DNA of 64,000 nt from Patiria pectinifera (taxonomy: Eukaryota; Echinodermata; Asteroidea; Valvatida; Asterinidae). Position 1 is the stretch's first letter. Each line of letters opens with the position of its first letter. Shown here piece after piece: positions 1 to 10,941 of this stretch. The stretch is from NCBI GenBank assembly GCA_029964075.1, contig CM057130.1, forward strand, positions 1,674,001-1,738,000, read 5' to 3'. Made by a program: the position numbers and the translations under genes. Under the pieces are notes generated by a model. The model was not told where the DNA came from, ran no database searches, and saw nothing but the letters and a program-made list of their open reading frames with translations.

Positions 1-565
1 ATGTTGTCCTGTAACTTACAATGCCACTGTCATTATTTATGATTACAGCTTTTAACAAAAAAATGCAATTGCACAATAACCTTTGGCCGTCTTGCTTGAA
101 AGTCTTTCATGGAATGTTTGTGCCTATGGTAAACAAGCCTGGACCGACGTCCCTTGCGAAAATTGCTCCGAAAACTGACAACAATTATATCCCCTGAGTT
201 TTGTCGAAGTACTACCCTGTACAGTAATGAATGCTGCAAATACATTATTACTAAAAAAATTCTGATTGTATACCTGATTTCATTTTCACAGTTTTGTAAT
301 AAATACATTTAACATGTGGTGCTTGACATAGTTATGAAGTGCTCCAATATGTCCTTTCTTTTAGTTTTACTCTCTTCTGCAAATGAACGTGTTACAGTAC
401 TTTGCTGTACAACCCCACCACCATAATAAAAACACCAACTGCTATAATGACATTAACTTCTACTTTAATAAGAAACACCCCCTTCACCATAACAAATATA
501 AATTGTTGCCCACTTCCCCGGAAATATAATATGTGACCATTCACAGGTGTAACATAAATAGGCAT
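1..565. other. No gene recognised; AT-rich non-coding sequence
   Basis: I see no coding signal here. The short open frames show no family motif and no plausible splice structure. The stretch ends at the first G/C-rich interspersed repeat. Confidence 0.5.
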
Positions 566-800
566 GGGCGTCGCGAGGAGGGTGGGGGGCACTCCCCCCC
601 TCCCCCGAAAAGCAAAAAAAAAAACAATAATAAAAAGAGGCGCAAAGTCATAGTGGTCTGAATTTAATGAGTTTGGGTTGGGGGTGCAAAATGTCCCTGC
701 CCCCCTCTAAAACTGATAAATCGAGAATGTGTTGAGAAAACCAGGAATTTTTTGGGCCAAAATATGTTTTGCCCCCTCTAGAAAAATCCTGGCGACGCCC
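566..800 (-). repeat. Interspersed element with GGGCGTCGC ends
   Basis: The element starts GGGCGTCGCG and ends GGCGACGCCC, so its termini are short inverted repeats. Inside are C/G runs, a poly-A tract and a diagnostic inner block (ctctaaaactgataaatc). The same block occurs in opposite orientation in the element at 2120-2397, so these are two copies of one short non-autonomous family. No coding capacity. The superfamily is not identified. Confidence 0.6.
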
Positions 801-1800
801 ACACAATATCCAACCCCCACCCCCACTGGCTGCCCCCTCCTCTCCTCTGTAGTGAGAACGATGGATACGATTTTGTATAGGCCAAGATCAAACCGCGTTT
901 CGTCTAAATTACCTATTTGTACAGTTGGTGTATACGTCCTTAATGGTTTGGCACCTTGAAAATCAATGTTCAAATTGACAGGACAATATTCTAGCACAAC
1001 ATTATTTATGAGCTTTATATAATGAGACATCGCATGAGACAATCGGTCGGCAATAAATACTTAATTTCATTCAACTGTTGACAGCAAGACCTTCCTAATC
1101 GGCGCGCAATTTAAAACAACATTTAAACGGTATGAATCCCAGCACAAACATAAACCTCCACAATATCAGCGATTTCAATATCACCATCTCCCCTCTATAA
1201 CAAAAACCATTTCTCCCCATCCCTGGAAATATTTCTCCCCATCCCCGGAAATATTGGTGACATGGTTGACGGGTTTTACGGAAATTGGGCGTTCCAACTA
1301 GCACCCTTCACCCTAGCTAGCCCCTTCCCCTATATTGACAATATGTCCTGGACCCTCGCACAATCTCCGCAGGAAACGTTATGTGCACGCAAATACAACT
1401 TAGGCGAGACTGATTGCGAATCCAAATAGGCTCGCGTGCAGCAGAGGGTCTGATTCTTTATTTGACTTAACAGTTGTTTGGAGTTATTAGAGTTTAAATT
1501 ATCGAGATTTCATTGTATACAGTAATTATTACGAAACAGTCAACTCCACCCATCTAGCGGGTGCCGCGCGAAGCGCGGCATCCCGCTAGTCATAAACATC
1601 CAAATTACAAACACATGCAGCTGACGGTACTGCCCAAACAATGACGACTGCTTTGCACATGATCCAAGATGACCCACAATTCCGGTTTTTACCGTTTAGG
1701 TCTGGCTGTAATCACTTACGCGATCCCCTGACGTCTCATACACTGACTTTAGGCAAAATGGTCAGACTTTTGCGGTCTAGTAACCAGACTGCGACTCTAA
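801..1800. other. No gene recognised
   Basis: Mixed sequence with no recognisable coding region. It contains small local repeats (for example duplicated 'ttctccccatccc.ggaaatatt' near 1211-1256) and a GC-rich hairpin-like word around 1555-1590 (ctagcgggtgccgcg / cgcggcatcccgctag). Confidence 0.4.
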
Positions 1801-2295
1801 ACGAAACATCAAATGTAAAGTGAAACATCAAATGCATATTGCAAAAGATCGAATACATATACGATGAAATATCAAATACAGAAGTAAAAACACCAAAATG
1901 TATTGCTCGAAATATCAAACATATATTTGTAAAACATCGCTCACATATTTGAGAATATCGCAAATATATTGTAAAACATCACACATAATTATATCGAAAT
2001 CGTTGCACATTTAATGGAAAACATCGCATACATAATTGAAAATATCGCACATATATTGTAAAACATCGCACATATATATTGAAACTCGCACATAAATATA
2101 AAACATCGCACATATACATGGGCGTCGCCAGGATTTTTTCTAGAGGGGGGCAAAAAAAAAATTTGCCAAAAAATGCTTGTATTTCTCAACACATTCTCGA
2201 TTTATCAGTTTTAGAGGGGGGCAGGGACATTTTGCCCCCCCCCCCAACTCATTAAATTTACACCACTTTGTCTTCGCGCCTCTTTTTTTTTTTTT

Positions 2296-2342
<47 letters not shown>

Positions 2343-2550
2343 CTGGGGGGGGGGGGGGGGGGGCAAGTGCCCCCCTTGCCCCCCCCTCGCGACGCCCATG
2401 CACATATATATTGAACATCACACACAATATTGAAAAACATCGCACGAATATATTGAACATCGCACACACATACTGAACATCACACATAAATGTAAAAGAT
2501 AACACACAAATATTGAACATCAAACATATATATTGTGAAACATTGAATTT
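1801..2550. repeat. AT-rich tandem repeat (acatcgcacatatatattga-type)
   Basis: An irregular minisatellite built on words such as 'aaaacatcgcacatatatattg' repeated dozens of times with drift. It is split by the 2120-2397 element, with the same word on both sides, so the element landed inside the array. The open frames across it are repeat translations and do not indicate genes. Confidence 0.7.
2120..2397 (+). repeat. Second GGGCGTCGC-ended interspersed element with poly-T and poly-G tracts
   Basis: Starts GGGCGTCGCCAGGA and ends CGCGACGCCC. Its inner block is the reverse complement of that in 566-800. It carries a ~60-nt T tract and a ~20-nt G tract, both likely to be length-variable or assembly-sensitive. 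It sits inside the AT-rich tandem repeat. Confidence 0.6.
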
Positions 2551-2613
2551 TGCAACGTTTGACACGCCATAGGTGCGAGCTGCGGGTGAGCTGCTCTTTT
2601 TTAGCGTTGTGTC

Positions 2614-5600
2614 TTAATTCCCACTTAATGGCACTTTCTTGTTGCAGTATCTGGCTTGTACGACTAGGAGGGGAATAGTGAGAAGCATCACTCCAGCAAA
2701 CACGCAGTAGGATGAGCTGAAACGCCTCGTCCACTCGTAAAGCCGACCTTGGATGTGAAAATGAAAAAACATCATAATTATAATAACCAGTATGTATTGA
2801 TAAATGTAACATTAATCGTAGGGCCATCATACTGATGGAACAACCTGAAGCCTTGAACACTATGGCCTAGCTTGACAAAAGAGCGAAGATGACATTTCAA
2901 CTATGATATACAGCAGTGAGGCCTATTACATTCAGTTTAAGAATGTAATAAATGCGTTACGGAGTTAAAGCTACAAGAAGAACATTGAAAGAGTTCGAAC
3001 CTGCTACCAGTCCACCAAGCGCTCCAGCTACGCCGGTGAAGACTCCTTGCCAGCCTAGTAGACTAACAAACCGGTCATCCGTCGACAGGGATCTTATCAT
3101 GACGTCAATTCCTTGGTACAACACAGCGAAACCAACGCCAACTAGTCCCGTAACAGCTAACTGCCCGATGAATGGTTTGATGAAAGCCTCTGCGATTAGC
3201 GACACACACACGAGGGCTGCCCCAGAACACGCCCAAAATGCCATGGGCAATTGGATGCCGAACTTCTGCAGGAGGGGCGGTACCAGCTTGCCGACCACGT
3301 TGCCCACCCCGAACGCAGTGGGAAGAAACGACGCCTGGATATTGCTCAGGCCCTGAAACTGCCCGTGCGGCACCATGAACACCAGCCAAGCATTGAAGGC
3401 AAACGTGGCTGTGAATCTCCCGGAAGTCAGCAGAATGAAACTCACATCTGCCAGCACTTTGAAGTCAATTGCTTCGATGAAGAGTTGACAACACCTCCCT
3501 GCCTTACTTTGACGACTGTTTTGGTAAGAGTGCTTTCCCTCGTCGGTTGTATCGCATTCGTCTTTCGCGTAATCAGTTCCACCTTGCTCCTGGCTGTAGT
3601 CCTCCTCATCACTAACCGAGACCTCTTGGTACTGATCAGTTTCTGGTAAAGAGGACGATGGATCCCGTTGCACTAACATTGCACACGGCACCAGATGAAA
3701 CGAGATACCGCCCAATAAGAGCATGGTTCCTCTCCAACCATAGGTGTCCAGAAGTACCTGGGTTATGGGCCCAAAGATCATCATACCAATAGGCTCACCC
3801 ATCGTCGATATTCCAATGGCTAACGGGTATTTCTCTTTGAAGTAAGAGGCCATTACAGCCCAACTGATGTTCCAATGAAGCGAAGATCCGACACCTGTAA
3901 GAACAAAGATTAAAATAACTTAAATGCAAAAAAGCCATATTTTAAGCAAGTGGGGCGCTCTAATGATCATAAGTATTTCAGGCGACTGTTCACTGGAAGT
4001 CTGCTGTGCATGGTTCCCCCATGGGCTGCGTTTAACCCATTCATTGGAGTAAAACTGTAGGGTAATCCTACAAGATAGCACTGCTCGGTTTACAAGTTAT
4101 AGACTGCAGTCAGTTAGTGAGTCGGTAAGTCAGGTAAAGAAGACCATAGGCTGGCCGTCAGTGGGACCATCACAAACTACATTTTGATAACCGTTGAAAG
4201 ATGTCCATTACCTGAAAGTCCAACGGTGAACACGGATAAGAGAGGAACTGTGGTTGAGACTGACGTCAAGATGATGCCGGAGGTATACAGAAATCCACCG
4301 AATACCATCATAGCACGGGCGCCAAGCAGACGGGACAAAGCTCCTGCAACAGGTCCTAAAGGTACAAAACCACCATAATGGGTCGTATGTATAAAAACTA
4401 GCATTTGCTTTTACTACCCATTTTTAAGCATTTACTTGCATTTGTATGAATAAAAATGAAGCAAATGCTTAGTACTGGAAAGCATTTGCTGAAAGCTAAA
4501 AGTATTTACTTTTTACTTGCTAGCTTTCGCTAGACTAGAAGTGTTTACTTCATTTCGTATGAATAAAAAGGAGTAAATGCTTCAGATTTCAAGCATTAAG
4601 GGCCTACTGGTCATTTTTCAAGGCTGGGTTGGGGCAACCTTGAAAATAGAAAGCAAATACTTCTGCGCAAAAACTGCTGCATTTATTAATATTAATCGCC
4701 CCAAAATTGACACAAAACGTTAATAACCTACATATAATACCATACACTGTATTTTGACTAACATTTATGCGCATTTTAAATACTTTTTTATTATGTATTT
4801 TATTACTAGAATAAGAAACGATAATTTCGCATTTAGTTGTTCACGATATGAGAAGTGTTAGCGTAAAATTCAGTGCGGCACAGAATGATTAAGGATACAT
4901 TTTATCCAACGGCAGCCTGGGGACTGAACATAATGAAATCAAATTAGGTTTTGCCCTTCAGCTTCACCGACGTTTGAACACTGTATACTCAGTGTATACT
5001 CAGTGGGTCGTATGTATAAAAAGTAGCATTTGCTTTTACTACCCATTTTTAAGCATTTACTTGCATTTGTATGAATAAAAATGAAGCAAATGCTTTTACT
5101 GGAAAGCATTTGCTGAAAGCTAAAAGTATTTACTTTTTACTTGCTAGCTTTCGCTAGACTAGAAGTGTTTACTTCATTTCGTATGAATAAAAAGGAGTAA
5201 ATGCTTCAGATTTCAAGCATCTACTGGTCATTTTTCAAGGCTGGGTTGGGGCAACCTTGAAAATATAAATCAAATACTTCTGCGCAAAAACTGCTGCATT
5301 TATTAATATTAATCGCCCCATAATTGCCACAAAACGTTAATAAACTACATATAATACCATAAACTGTATTTTGACTAACATTTTTGCGCAATTTTTATTA
5401 TGTATTTTATTACTAGAATTAGAAACGATAATTTCGCATTTTGTTCACGATATGAGAAGTGTTAGCGTAAAATTCAGTGCGGCACAGAATGATGAAGGGT
5501 AAATTTTATCCAACGGCACCCTGGGGACTGAACAAAATGAAATCATTTGTTTAGTATATTAGGTCACCAATCGTTGCAAACTATTATTGTTTTAATATTT

Positions 5601-6645
5601 CAATAAACAAAACTCTTTGTGTATCGAATGTTGGTATGATTTTACCCACTTTAACACGTCTGTGATTTTTATGCAATTGTGACGTCTACAGGACACTGTG
5701 GACCTTTACAATTTTCATGAATGATGAAAGTATACTTTTTGTATTCTGCAACTGCCGAAAAGTGTCATCATGTTTGCTGGATTTGAGGATCAAAATGTAT
5801 GTACTACTACATGTACTATATGCATCACCTTGATTTGGACTATTACACCATGTGTAAACCCTGTGTGTGTGCGGCAGTTCGTACACACAAAAGAAACCCT
5901 ATTGTTGGCAATCATTCGTCCATGACAACAATCCAACAGTAAGAAGCATTTGCTATTTGTTGTCTAGTAAATGCTGAGCAGTAAAGGCAAACTTTTATTC
6001 ATACGAAATCAAGCATTTGCTTTTCCTTAATGCTTGTACTCCAAAGTAAATGCTTTTACTTTTTGCTTAAACTTCCTAGCATTTACTAGTTTTTATACAT
6101 ACGACCCAATATTAATAAATGTAGCAGTTTTTGCGCAGAAGTATTTGATTTATATTTTCAAGGTTGCCCCAACCCAGCCTTGAAAAATGACCAGTAGATG
6201 CTTGAAATCTGAAGCATTTACTCCTTTTTATTCATACGAAATGAAGTAAACACTTTTAGTCTAGCGAAAGCTAGCAAGTAAAAAGTAAATACTTTTAGCT
6301 TTCAGCAAATGCTTTCCAGTAAAAGCATTTGCTTCATTTTTATTCATACAAATGCAAGTAAATGCTTAAAAATGGATAGTAAAAGCAAATGCTACTTTTT
6401 ATACATACGACCCACTGGCTACGCCATTACTGACCGAAGCCATTCTGCACCATGGTGTATAGGACCGCAATCCAGCCGACAAGCCACAGGTCGCTATCAA
6501 GATCGTTTGTCATCGGAAGCAAGAGGACACCCAACGCTTTCAGATGACCAAACATGACAAAACAACTGGTGAACGTAACGGCCACCATGACCCAGCCCCA
6601 TCTGTCGTTGTCGTAATGGTCAGTGGTAAATCTAGTAGAAGCCAT
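2614..6645 (-). CDS. SLC16 (monocarboxylate transporter)-like protein, copy 1
   Basis: Model: complement of 2614-2747, 3001-3894, 4212-4355 and 6435-6645; 1383 nt, 460 aa, all introns GT..AG with phase 1 throughout. The protein is a major-facilitator carrier of the plasma membrane. Seen: N-terminal DNDRWGWVMVAV (residues 12-23) fits the SLC16 TM1 signature, and YFKEKYPLAIG (from residue 136) fits the family's TM5 signature. An acidic, Ser-rich cytosolic loop (SDEEDYSQEQ region) separates the two six-helix halves, and exon 4 supplies the last helix after LYEWTRRF. Length is normal for the family. The start at 6645 is the first Met before TM1. The family moves lactate, ketone bodies, aromatic amino acids or other small substrates with protons; the substrate cannot be read from this sequence. 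A second near-identical gene lies at 10942-13250. The last exon is easily missed because an in-frame stop follows exon 3 if intron 3 is read through. Confidence 0.88.
4380..6413. repeat. Nested foldback elements with GGGTCGTATGTATAAAAA ends, in intron 1 of transporter copy 1
   Basis: Four matching ends are visible: two in plus orientation (starting 4380 and 5005) and two in inverse orientation (ending 6107 and 6413). Words such as agcatttgcttttact and gaagcaaatgctt repeat throughout. Blocks 4380-5000 and 5005-5540 are near-identical direct copies and 6110-6413 is an inverted copy. The simplest reading is a foldback element with a second copy inserted in it, plus rearrangement. No transposase. 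Copy 2 of the transporter has only a 293-bp version at 12658-12950. Confidence 0.65.
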
Positions 6646-6720
6646 TTTGGCAAATAATCCTGTGAAGGTTGATTTTGCCTATTGCGTGTACTGAAAAGGT
6701 TACGGAATCACGCGGTGTAC

Positions 6721-6726
6721 TTTATA
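6721..6726 (-). promoter_or_regulatory. Candidate TATA box of transporter copy 1
   Basis: On the minus strand TATAAAG lies about 75 nt upstream of the start codon at 6645, a workable distance for a short 5' UTR. At the equivalent place copy 2 (about 13326-13331) reads TATAATG. Motif and distance only; no transcript data. Confidence 0.3.
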
Positions 6727-6729
6727 CTA

Positions 6730-7418
6730 TAGGTGCCGTTATCAAATGCTCTCAACCATGAAATCGCACGAAGGTCATTTTGCATCTCAGCCTTTGTTCA
6801 ACTGAAGTATCACTGACTCAGAGGATATAGGGCATTCACTGTGAATTATATTGTTAGTATAATTGCAATTTAACTCTTTGGGGAAAATTGCTCGGGTTTT
6901 AAGATTGAACGGTATATGTTACTAAAATGCAAAACCTCTGTTTAAAAAACTGGATATAGTATGGTCACGTGATACCGACGTTCAACAAATTCAGCAAATG
7001 TTTACTCTGGTCACTAATTTTACTTCAAACAATCCAAGACTTAAAATAAGTATCAGTGCTTTCACAAAATGTTTTCTTCCCATGTGTATTTTATTTTAAT
7101 GAAAACAAAATTGTTTTTTTTTGTATTTTGGGCGTCTGCAACTCTCTGAAAAGTTTTTTTTTGGGTTGCTTTTGCCCACAAACAGATCCATCCTATATGA
7201 GTAGACTGGTTCACGTCCCCACATTATTGATCCTAAATGGCGGGCGGGAACCAGTTTAACAAACGAGAACTATATCGTCGGGCCGCAAACAATTTAAACT
7301 TTGTAAAGTGTGATATTATCACACAGGTAAACGTTGGCCGAATTTGTTGGTCGATGTTTCATTCATAAGACTTAGTTAGAAACTTTTGAATGTTAGAAAG
7401 GATTAAAAAAAACACGAA
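6730..7418. other. 5' flank of transporter copy 1; no gene seen
   Basis: Shared with 13340-14207 in the second duplication copy, including 'ctcgggttttaagattgaacggtatatg' (split here by the reader at 20 nt: ctcgggttttaagattgaac). Contains half of the palindrome that is complete in copy 2 (gatatagggcattcactgtg). No coding region recognised. Confidence 0.4.
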
Positions 7419-7890
7419 ATAAGAGAAATACTCGTTAGGCGTTGGAATATCGACGATGGGTGAGCCCATTGGTATGTCTATGGGCCCATGACCCAGGTAC
7501 TTTTGGACACCTATGGTTGGAGAGGAACCATGCTCTTACTCGGAGGTGTCCGGCGTTTCATCTGGTGCCGTGTGCTATGTTAGTGCAACGGGATCCATCG
7601 TCCTCTTTACCAGAAACTGATCAGTACCAAGAAGTTCGATAAGTGGTTAGGAAGACTACAGCCAGGAAAAAGGAGGAGCCACCGACGACGGAAAATCACT
7701 CTTACCAAAACAGTCGTCAAAGTAGGGCGGGGAAGTGTTGTCTTCATTGAAGCACAAAGTGCTGGCAGATGTGAGGTTCGTTTGGGTGACTTCTGGAAGG
7801 TTCGCTACTTCATTTTCTTTCAGCGGCTTGGTTGGTGTTCATGGTGTCGCACGGGCAACGGGGCCGGAACGAATTTCAGGAGTCGTTTCT
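7419..7890 (+). pseudogene. Transporter exon-3 fragment, inverted, copy 1
   Basis: Reads as the transporter's exon 3 from about the TM5 signature (aagagaaatactcgtta) through STMGEP, DTYGWRGTMLLL and the SSLPETDQYQEV loop, then decays with frameshifts (after MGEPIGM, in the acidic loop) and stops near 7890. It lies opposite to the intact gene. The same fragment recurs at 14208-15290, so it existed before the segmental duplication. No start, no complete frame, so not a functional gene. Confidence 0.8.
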
Positions 7891-8112
7891 TCATTTGAGC
7901 TCAACTGAGCTCATTTCGATCCAGTGTAGCAATTTGTACAGTGTTGAAATGGTAACTGGGATTCAAATCAACAGCACCCTAATGTATTTAGCATAAAATT
8001 AAAATCAATATTTTCTCTGGGGCTCCCGTAAAAATGATTTTTGTTTTACCCCTTTGTTATCTGTCTTGAGTAAAATCCCAACAACAGTCACCAAAATATA
8101 TGTATACACTGT

Positions 8113-9260
8113 AAAAACGTTGGGCATTAAAATGTTGGGTAAAGCTAAATTGTCCAGAAGTTGGTAATTTTTAGTGTAAAGTTGGTCATTTTCCAAAATA
8201 TTCACCCAACACCAGGTGCTCTAATTTGATGAAAGGTATTAGATAAAAATTGTAGAAAATTTGACCAGATATTCGTAACTTCCTTAGCCCAACTGAGTTG
8301 GGGATTTGTTGTCCTCTCAATTGGGTAACGTAGGGCATTAAAATGTTGGGTAAAGCTAAATTGTCCAGAAGATGGTAATTTTTAGTGTAAACGTTGGTCA
8401 TTTTCCAAAATATTTACCCAACACCAGGTGCTCTAATTTGGTGAAAGGCATTAGATAAAAATTGTAGAAAATTTGACCAGATATTCGTATTTATACCACC
8501 CTAACTGAGTTGGGGATTTGTGTGTCCTCTCAATTGGGTAACGTTGGGCATTAAAATATTGGGTACGGCTAATTGTCCAGAAGTTGGTAATTTTTAGTGA
8601 AAATGTTGGTCATTTTTTCATAATATTTACCCAACACCGGGTGCTCTAATTTGGTGAAAGACATCCGACAAAAATTGTAGAAAATTTTACCAGATCATCG
8701 TAACTTCCTTACCCTAACTGAGTTGGGTATTTTTTGTCCTCTCAATTGGGTAACATTGGGCATTAAAACGTTGGTTATAGCTGAATTGTTCAGATGTTGG
8801 TCCTTTTTAGTGAAGATGTTGGTCTTTTTCCATAATATTTACCCAACTCCGGGTGCTCTCATTTGGTGAAAGGCATTAAGACAACAATTGTTGTAGAACA
8901 TTTGAACGTCCTTTGCCCAAGCTGAGTTGGGTATTAATTGTTGTCCTCTAAATCGGGTAACATTGGGCACTGAAACGTTGGGTAAAGCTAAATTGTCTAG
9001 AATTTGGTAATCATAGTGTTACAGTACAAGTTGGTCATTTTCCATAATATTTATCCAACACCTAATTTGGTGAAAGGCATTAGACACAAATTGAAGAAAA
9101 TTTGACCAGATCATCGCAACGTGGGTATTGAAATGTTTGGTAAAGCTATAATGTCCACAAGTTGGTCAATCAGTTTTAGTGTGAGTCGGTTGTCATTTCC
9201 TAAACTACTGGTGCTCAATTACTTGGTGAAAGGCACTAGACAACCCAACCCCCATATTGA
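8113..9260. repeat. ~211-bp tandem repeat array, five to six degenerating units
   Basis: The marker word gttgggcattaaaatgttgg (or close variants) recurs at 8119, 8330, 8543, 8755, 8962 and about 9121, spacing 211, 213, 212, 207 and ~160. Each unit also contains tttacccaacaccaggtgct and ttgtcctctcaattgggtaa. Identity falls to the right. The array begins exactly where the segmental duplication ends. A related remnant (aaaatgttgggtaaaacact) lies at about 9598-9690. Confidence 0.75.
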
Positions 9261-9787
9261 TTAACGGAGGCCAAGTGTACGGAGAAAAAACAAAAACCTG
9301 TCTTCATTTCAGAATTATCTGCTTATGAAATCCACACTGCGAAAATTCCTGGATCCGCCCCTTGTTGGGTCTGTTGTCCTCTCAGTTGGACATGCCACAG
9401 GCATATTGTCGATGCCACAATAGTAGTTGGCAACAACATGGTCATCAATTAGTATGGCACAAAGCTCATAAACTGGGCGTAATGTGCTGAATAATACTTT
9501 GATAAATTTATGATGCTCGTTTTGACATAATGTGATGAAGGACGTAAGCCCAAGTGATAACTGTGAATTTATATGTGTTTCTTGACAACTATATCACTGT
9601 AAAAATGTTGGGTAAAACACTGCTGGGCAATGTAATTTTACCCAACATTGGTTTGAAAATACTTCATTGTGGGTTGTTCCTCTCATTTAGCTCGAATTCA
9701 CAGCCCTTCGTGGGCGGATCATTATAGATGCCGCGCCAATGGGGGGGGGACGCATTTTGGCACCATGTGACACAATCTCTTCTGAGA
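9261..9787. other. No gene; remnants of the 211-bp repeat
   Basis: Non-coding sequence with a further 'gttgggtaa...ttacccaacattgg' hairpin-like remnant near 9605-9650. No coding signal. Confidence 0.4.
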
Positions 9788-9935
9788 AGATGTGTGGTTC
9801 TGAAATAACCGGTCGGGCTGTAAACTCGACGTTCCGATCAGTAGGCTTATGGTCTTCTTTTCCTGAAAACGATCGGAGCACACTGATCGGAACGAGTTCA
9901 TTGAAGCAACCGGTTCTTTTCAGAACCACACATCT
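9788..9935. repeat. Imperfect inverted repeat (hairpin)
   Basis: AGATGTGTGGTTCTGAAATA at the left pairs with the reverse complement of the right arm ending cagaaccacacatct. The inner parts (accggt, actcg, ttccgatcagt) also pair with interruptions. Probably a short foldback element; no clear target duplication was found. Confidence 0.5.
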
Positions 9936-10129
9936 CCTCACAAGAGATTCTTCAACATACCAAAACCCCTCACCAATTTACACTGAGCCATGCAAAGTGT
10001 TGCTATGTTTTTATGCATTATTTTCCTTTTTTTGCGGTCCAAGACGGGGGTTTACCACCCCCCCCCCCCGAAAAAAGGACCCTATCTAAGTGCGCTCCGA
10101 TTTCTGGTATTTACAAAATATATTGTTTC

Positions 10130-10760
10130 GGAAAGGCGGAGCATTGCGGACAGCTGGTGTATCAACATGCTGAGATCAACGCAGTGCTATCCGGCATTGC
10201 CCCCCCCCCCCCAGCGCTCCGCAGAGAACATCATATGCACGTGCTGGCGGAGAAGGCCTCCCAAGATGACAATCACATTCTGCACGAGTGCATCAAGGCT
10301 GCTGAAGATCTCGGCAGAAAACGCCTCAGCTCTCGTCACCCCTTCGGCCGTCATGCAGTCTCCCCCGAGTGTTCCAACTTCAACCTCATGGAACAATGGG
10401 AAAGCAACTGGCAAGAGACTGAGAGACCAATCCAGTTCGCCACCCCTCCGAGTACTAAACTTCCACCAGGTGCTCACCTCCCCCGCAGAGATTGGGTCAC
10501 TCTCAATCGCCTGCGCACCGGGGTTGGACGTCTCAATGCCAGCATGCACAGATGGGGCTTGAGCCCCTCCGCGGCCTGCGTCTGTGGTACCCCTGAACAG
10601 ACTGCACACCACATCCTGTTTGAGTGCCCGGACCTCGGACCGCCTGGAGATCTCCACATAGATCTTACCAACCCAACCCCGGAGACTGTCACATGGCTAC
10701 ATCAGCTGCACGAAATTGTATAGTGGTCAGCAAATCATACGAAAGAAGAAGAGATCAACG
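10130..10760 (+). mobile_element. 5'-truncated non-LTR retrotransposon (LINE), 3' end of ORF2
   Basis: The open frame ending at 10723 gives the C-terminal region of a LINE ORF2 protein: a SGIAPPPPALRRE block, then a tail with WVTLNRLRTGVGR, MHRWGL and CVCGTPEQTAHHILFECP, the C-x-C-x7-H-x4-C motif typical of LINE C-termini. The frame closes with ...LHQLHEIV and is followed by a short purine-rich tail (acgaaagaagaagag). The reverse transcriptase and endonuclease parts are missing, so this is a dead 5'-truncated insertion. The C tract near 10200 disturbs the frame locally. Confidence 0.8.
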
Positions 10761-10941
10761 CATGCATGTTCATTAATTCGCATAGGCACTAATATGTGCG
10801 TATGCGCAGGTGTTGACCCCCGGTTCAACGATTCAACAAACTAAAACAAAAACACTGAAAACTAGCCGTCACCATCGACTCGGAGCAATGGGTCACGTAG
10901 GTGCGAGCCGCGAGCGAGCTGCTCTTTTTTAGCGTTGTGTC

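Larger units (their letters stand above)
2571..8110. repeat. Segmental duplication, copy 1
   Basis: Begins at 'aggtgcgagc' and ends near 'caccaaaatat'. The same order of elements (transporter gene, its 5' flank, an inverted pseudogene fragment, a unique tail) recurs at about 10899-16030. Coding exons of the two copies differ by only a few substitutions. Copies differ mainly by insertions: copy 1 carries a ~2 kb repeat nest in intron 1, while copy 2 has extra sequence within and after its pseudogene. Confidence 0.8.

Noticed and set aside
2140-2565. Open frames of up to 141 codons across 2140-2565
   Set aside because: They translate the poly-T/poly-G tracts and the AT-rich minisatellite; composition is repetitive and there is no conserved motif.
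3105-3649. Plus- and alternate-frame open frames opposite transporter exon 3 (and the same at 11387-11931)
   Set aside because: They are conserved only because the true minus-strand exon is duplicated; the minus-strand frame carries all family signatures.
9739-10089. Open frame with a proline-rich end
   Set aside because: It overlaps an inverted repeat and a C run; no start context, no motif, and the inverse strand gives an equally open frame as expected of a hairpin.
10187-10692. Minus-strand open frames opposite the LINE fragment
   Set aside because: The plus strand carries the LINE C-terminal zinc-knuckle motif; the opposite frames are shadows.
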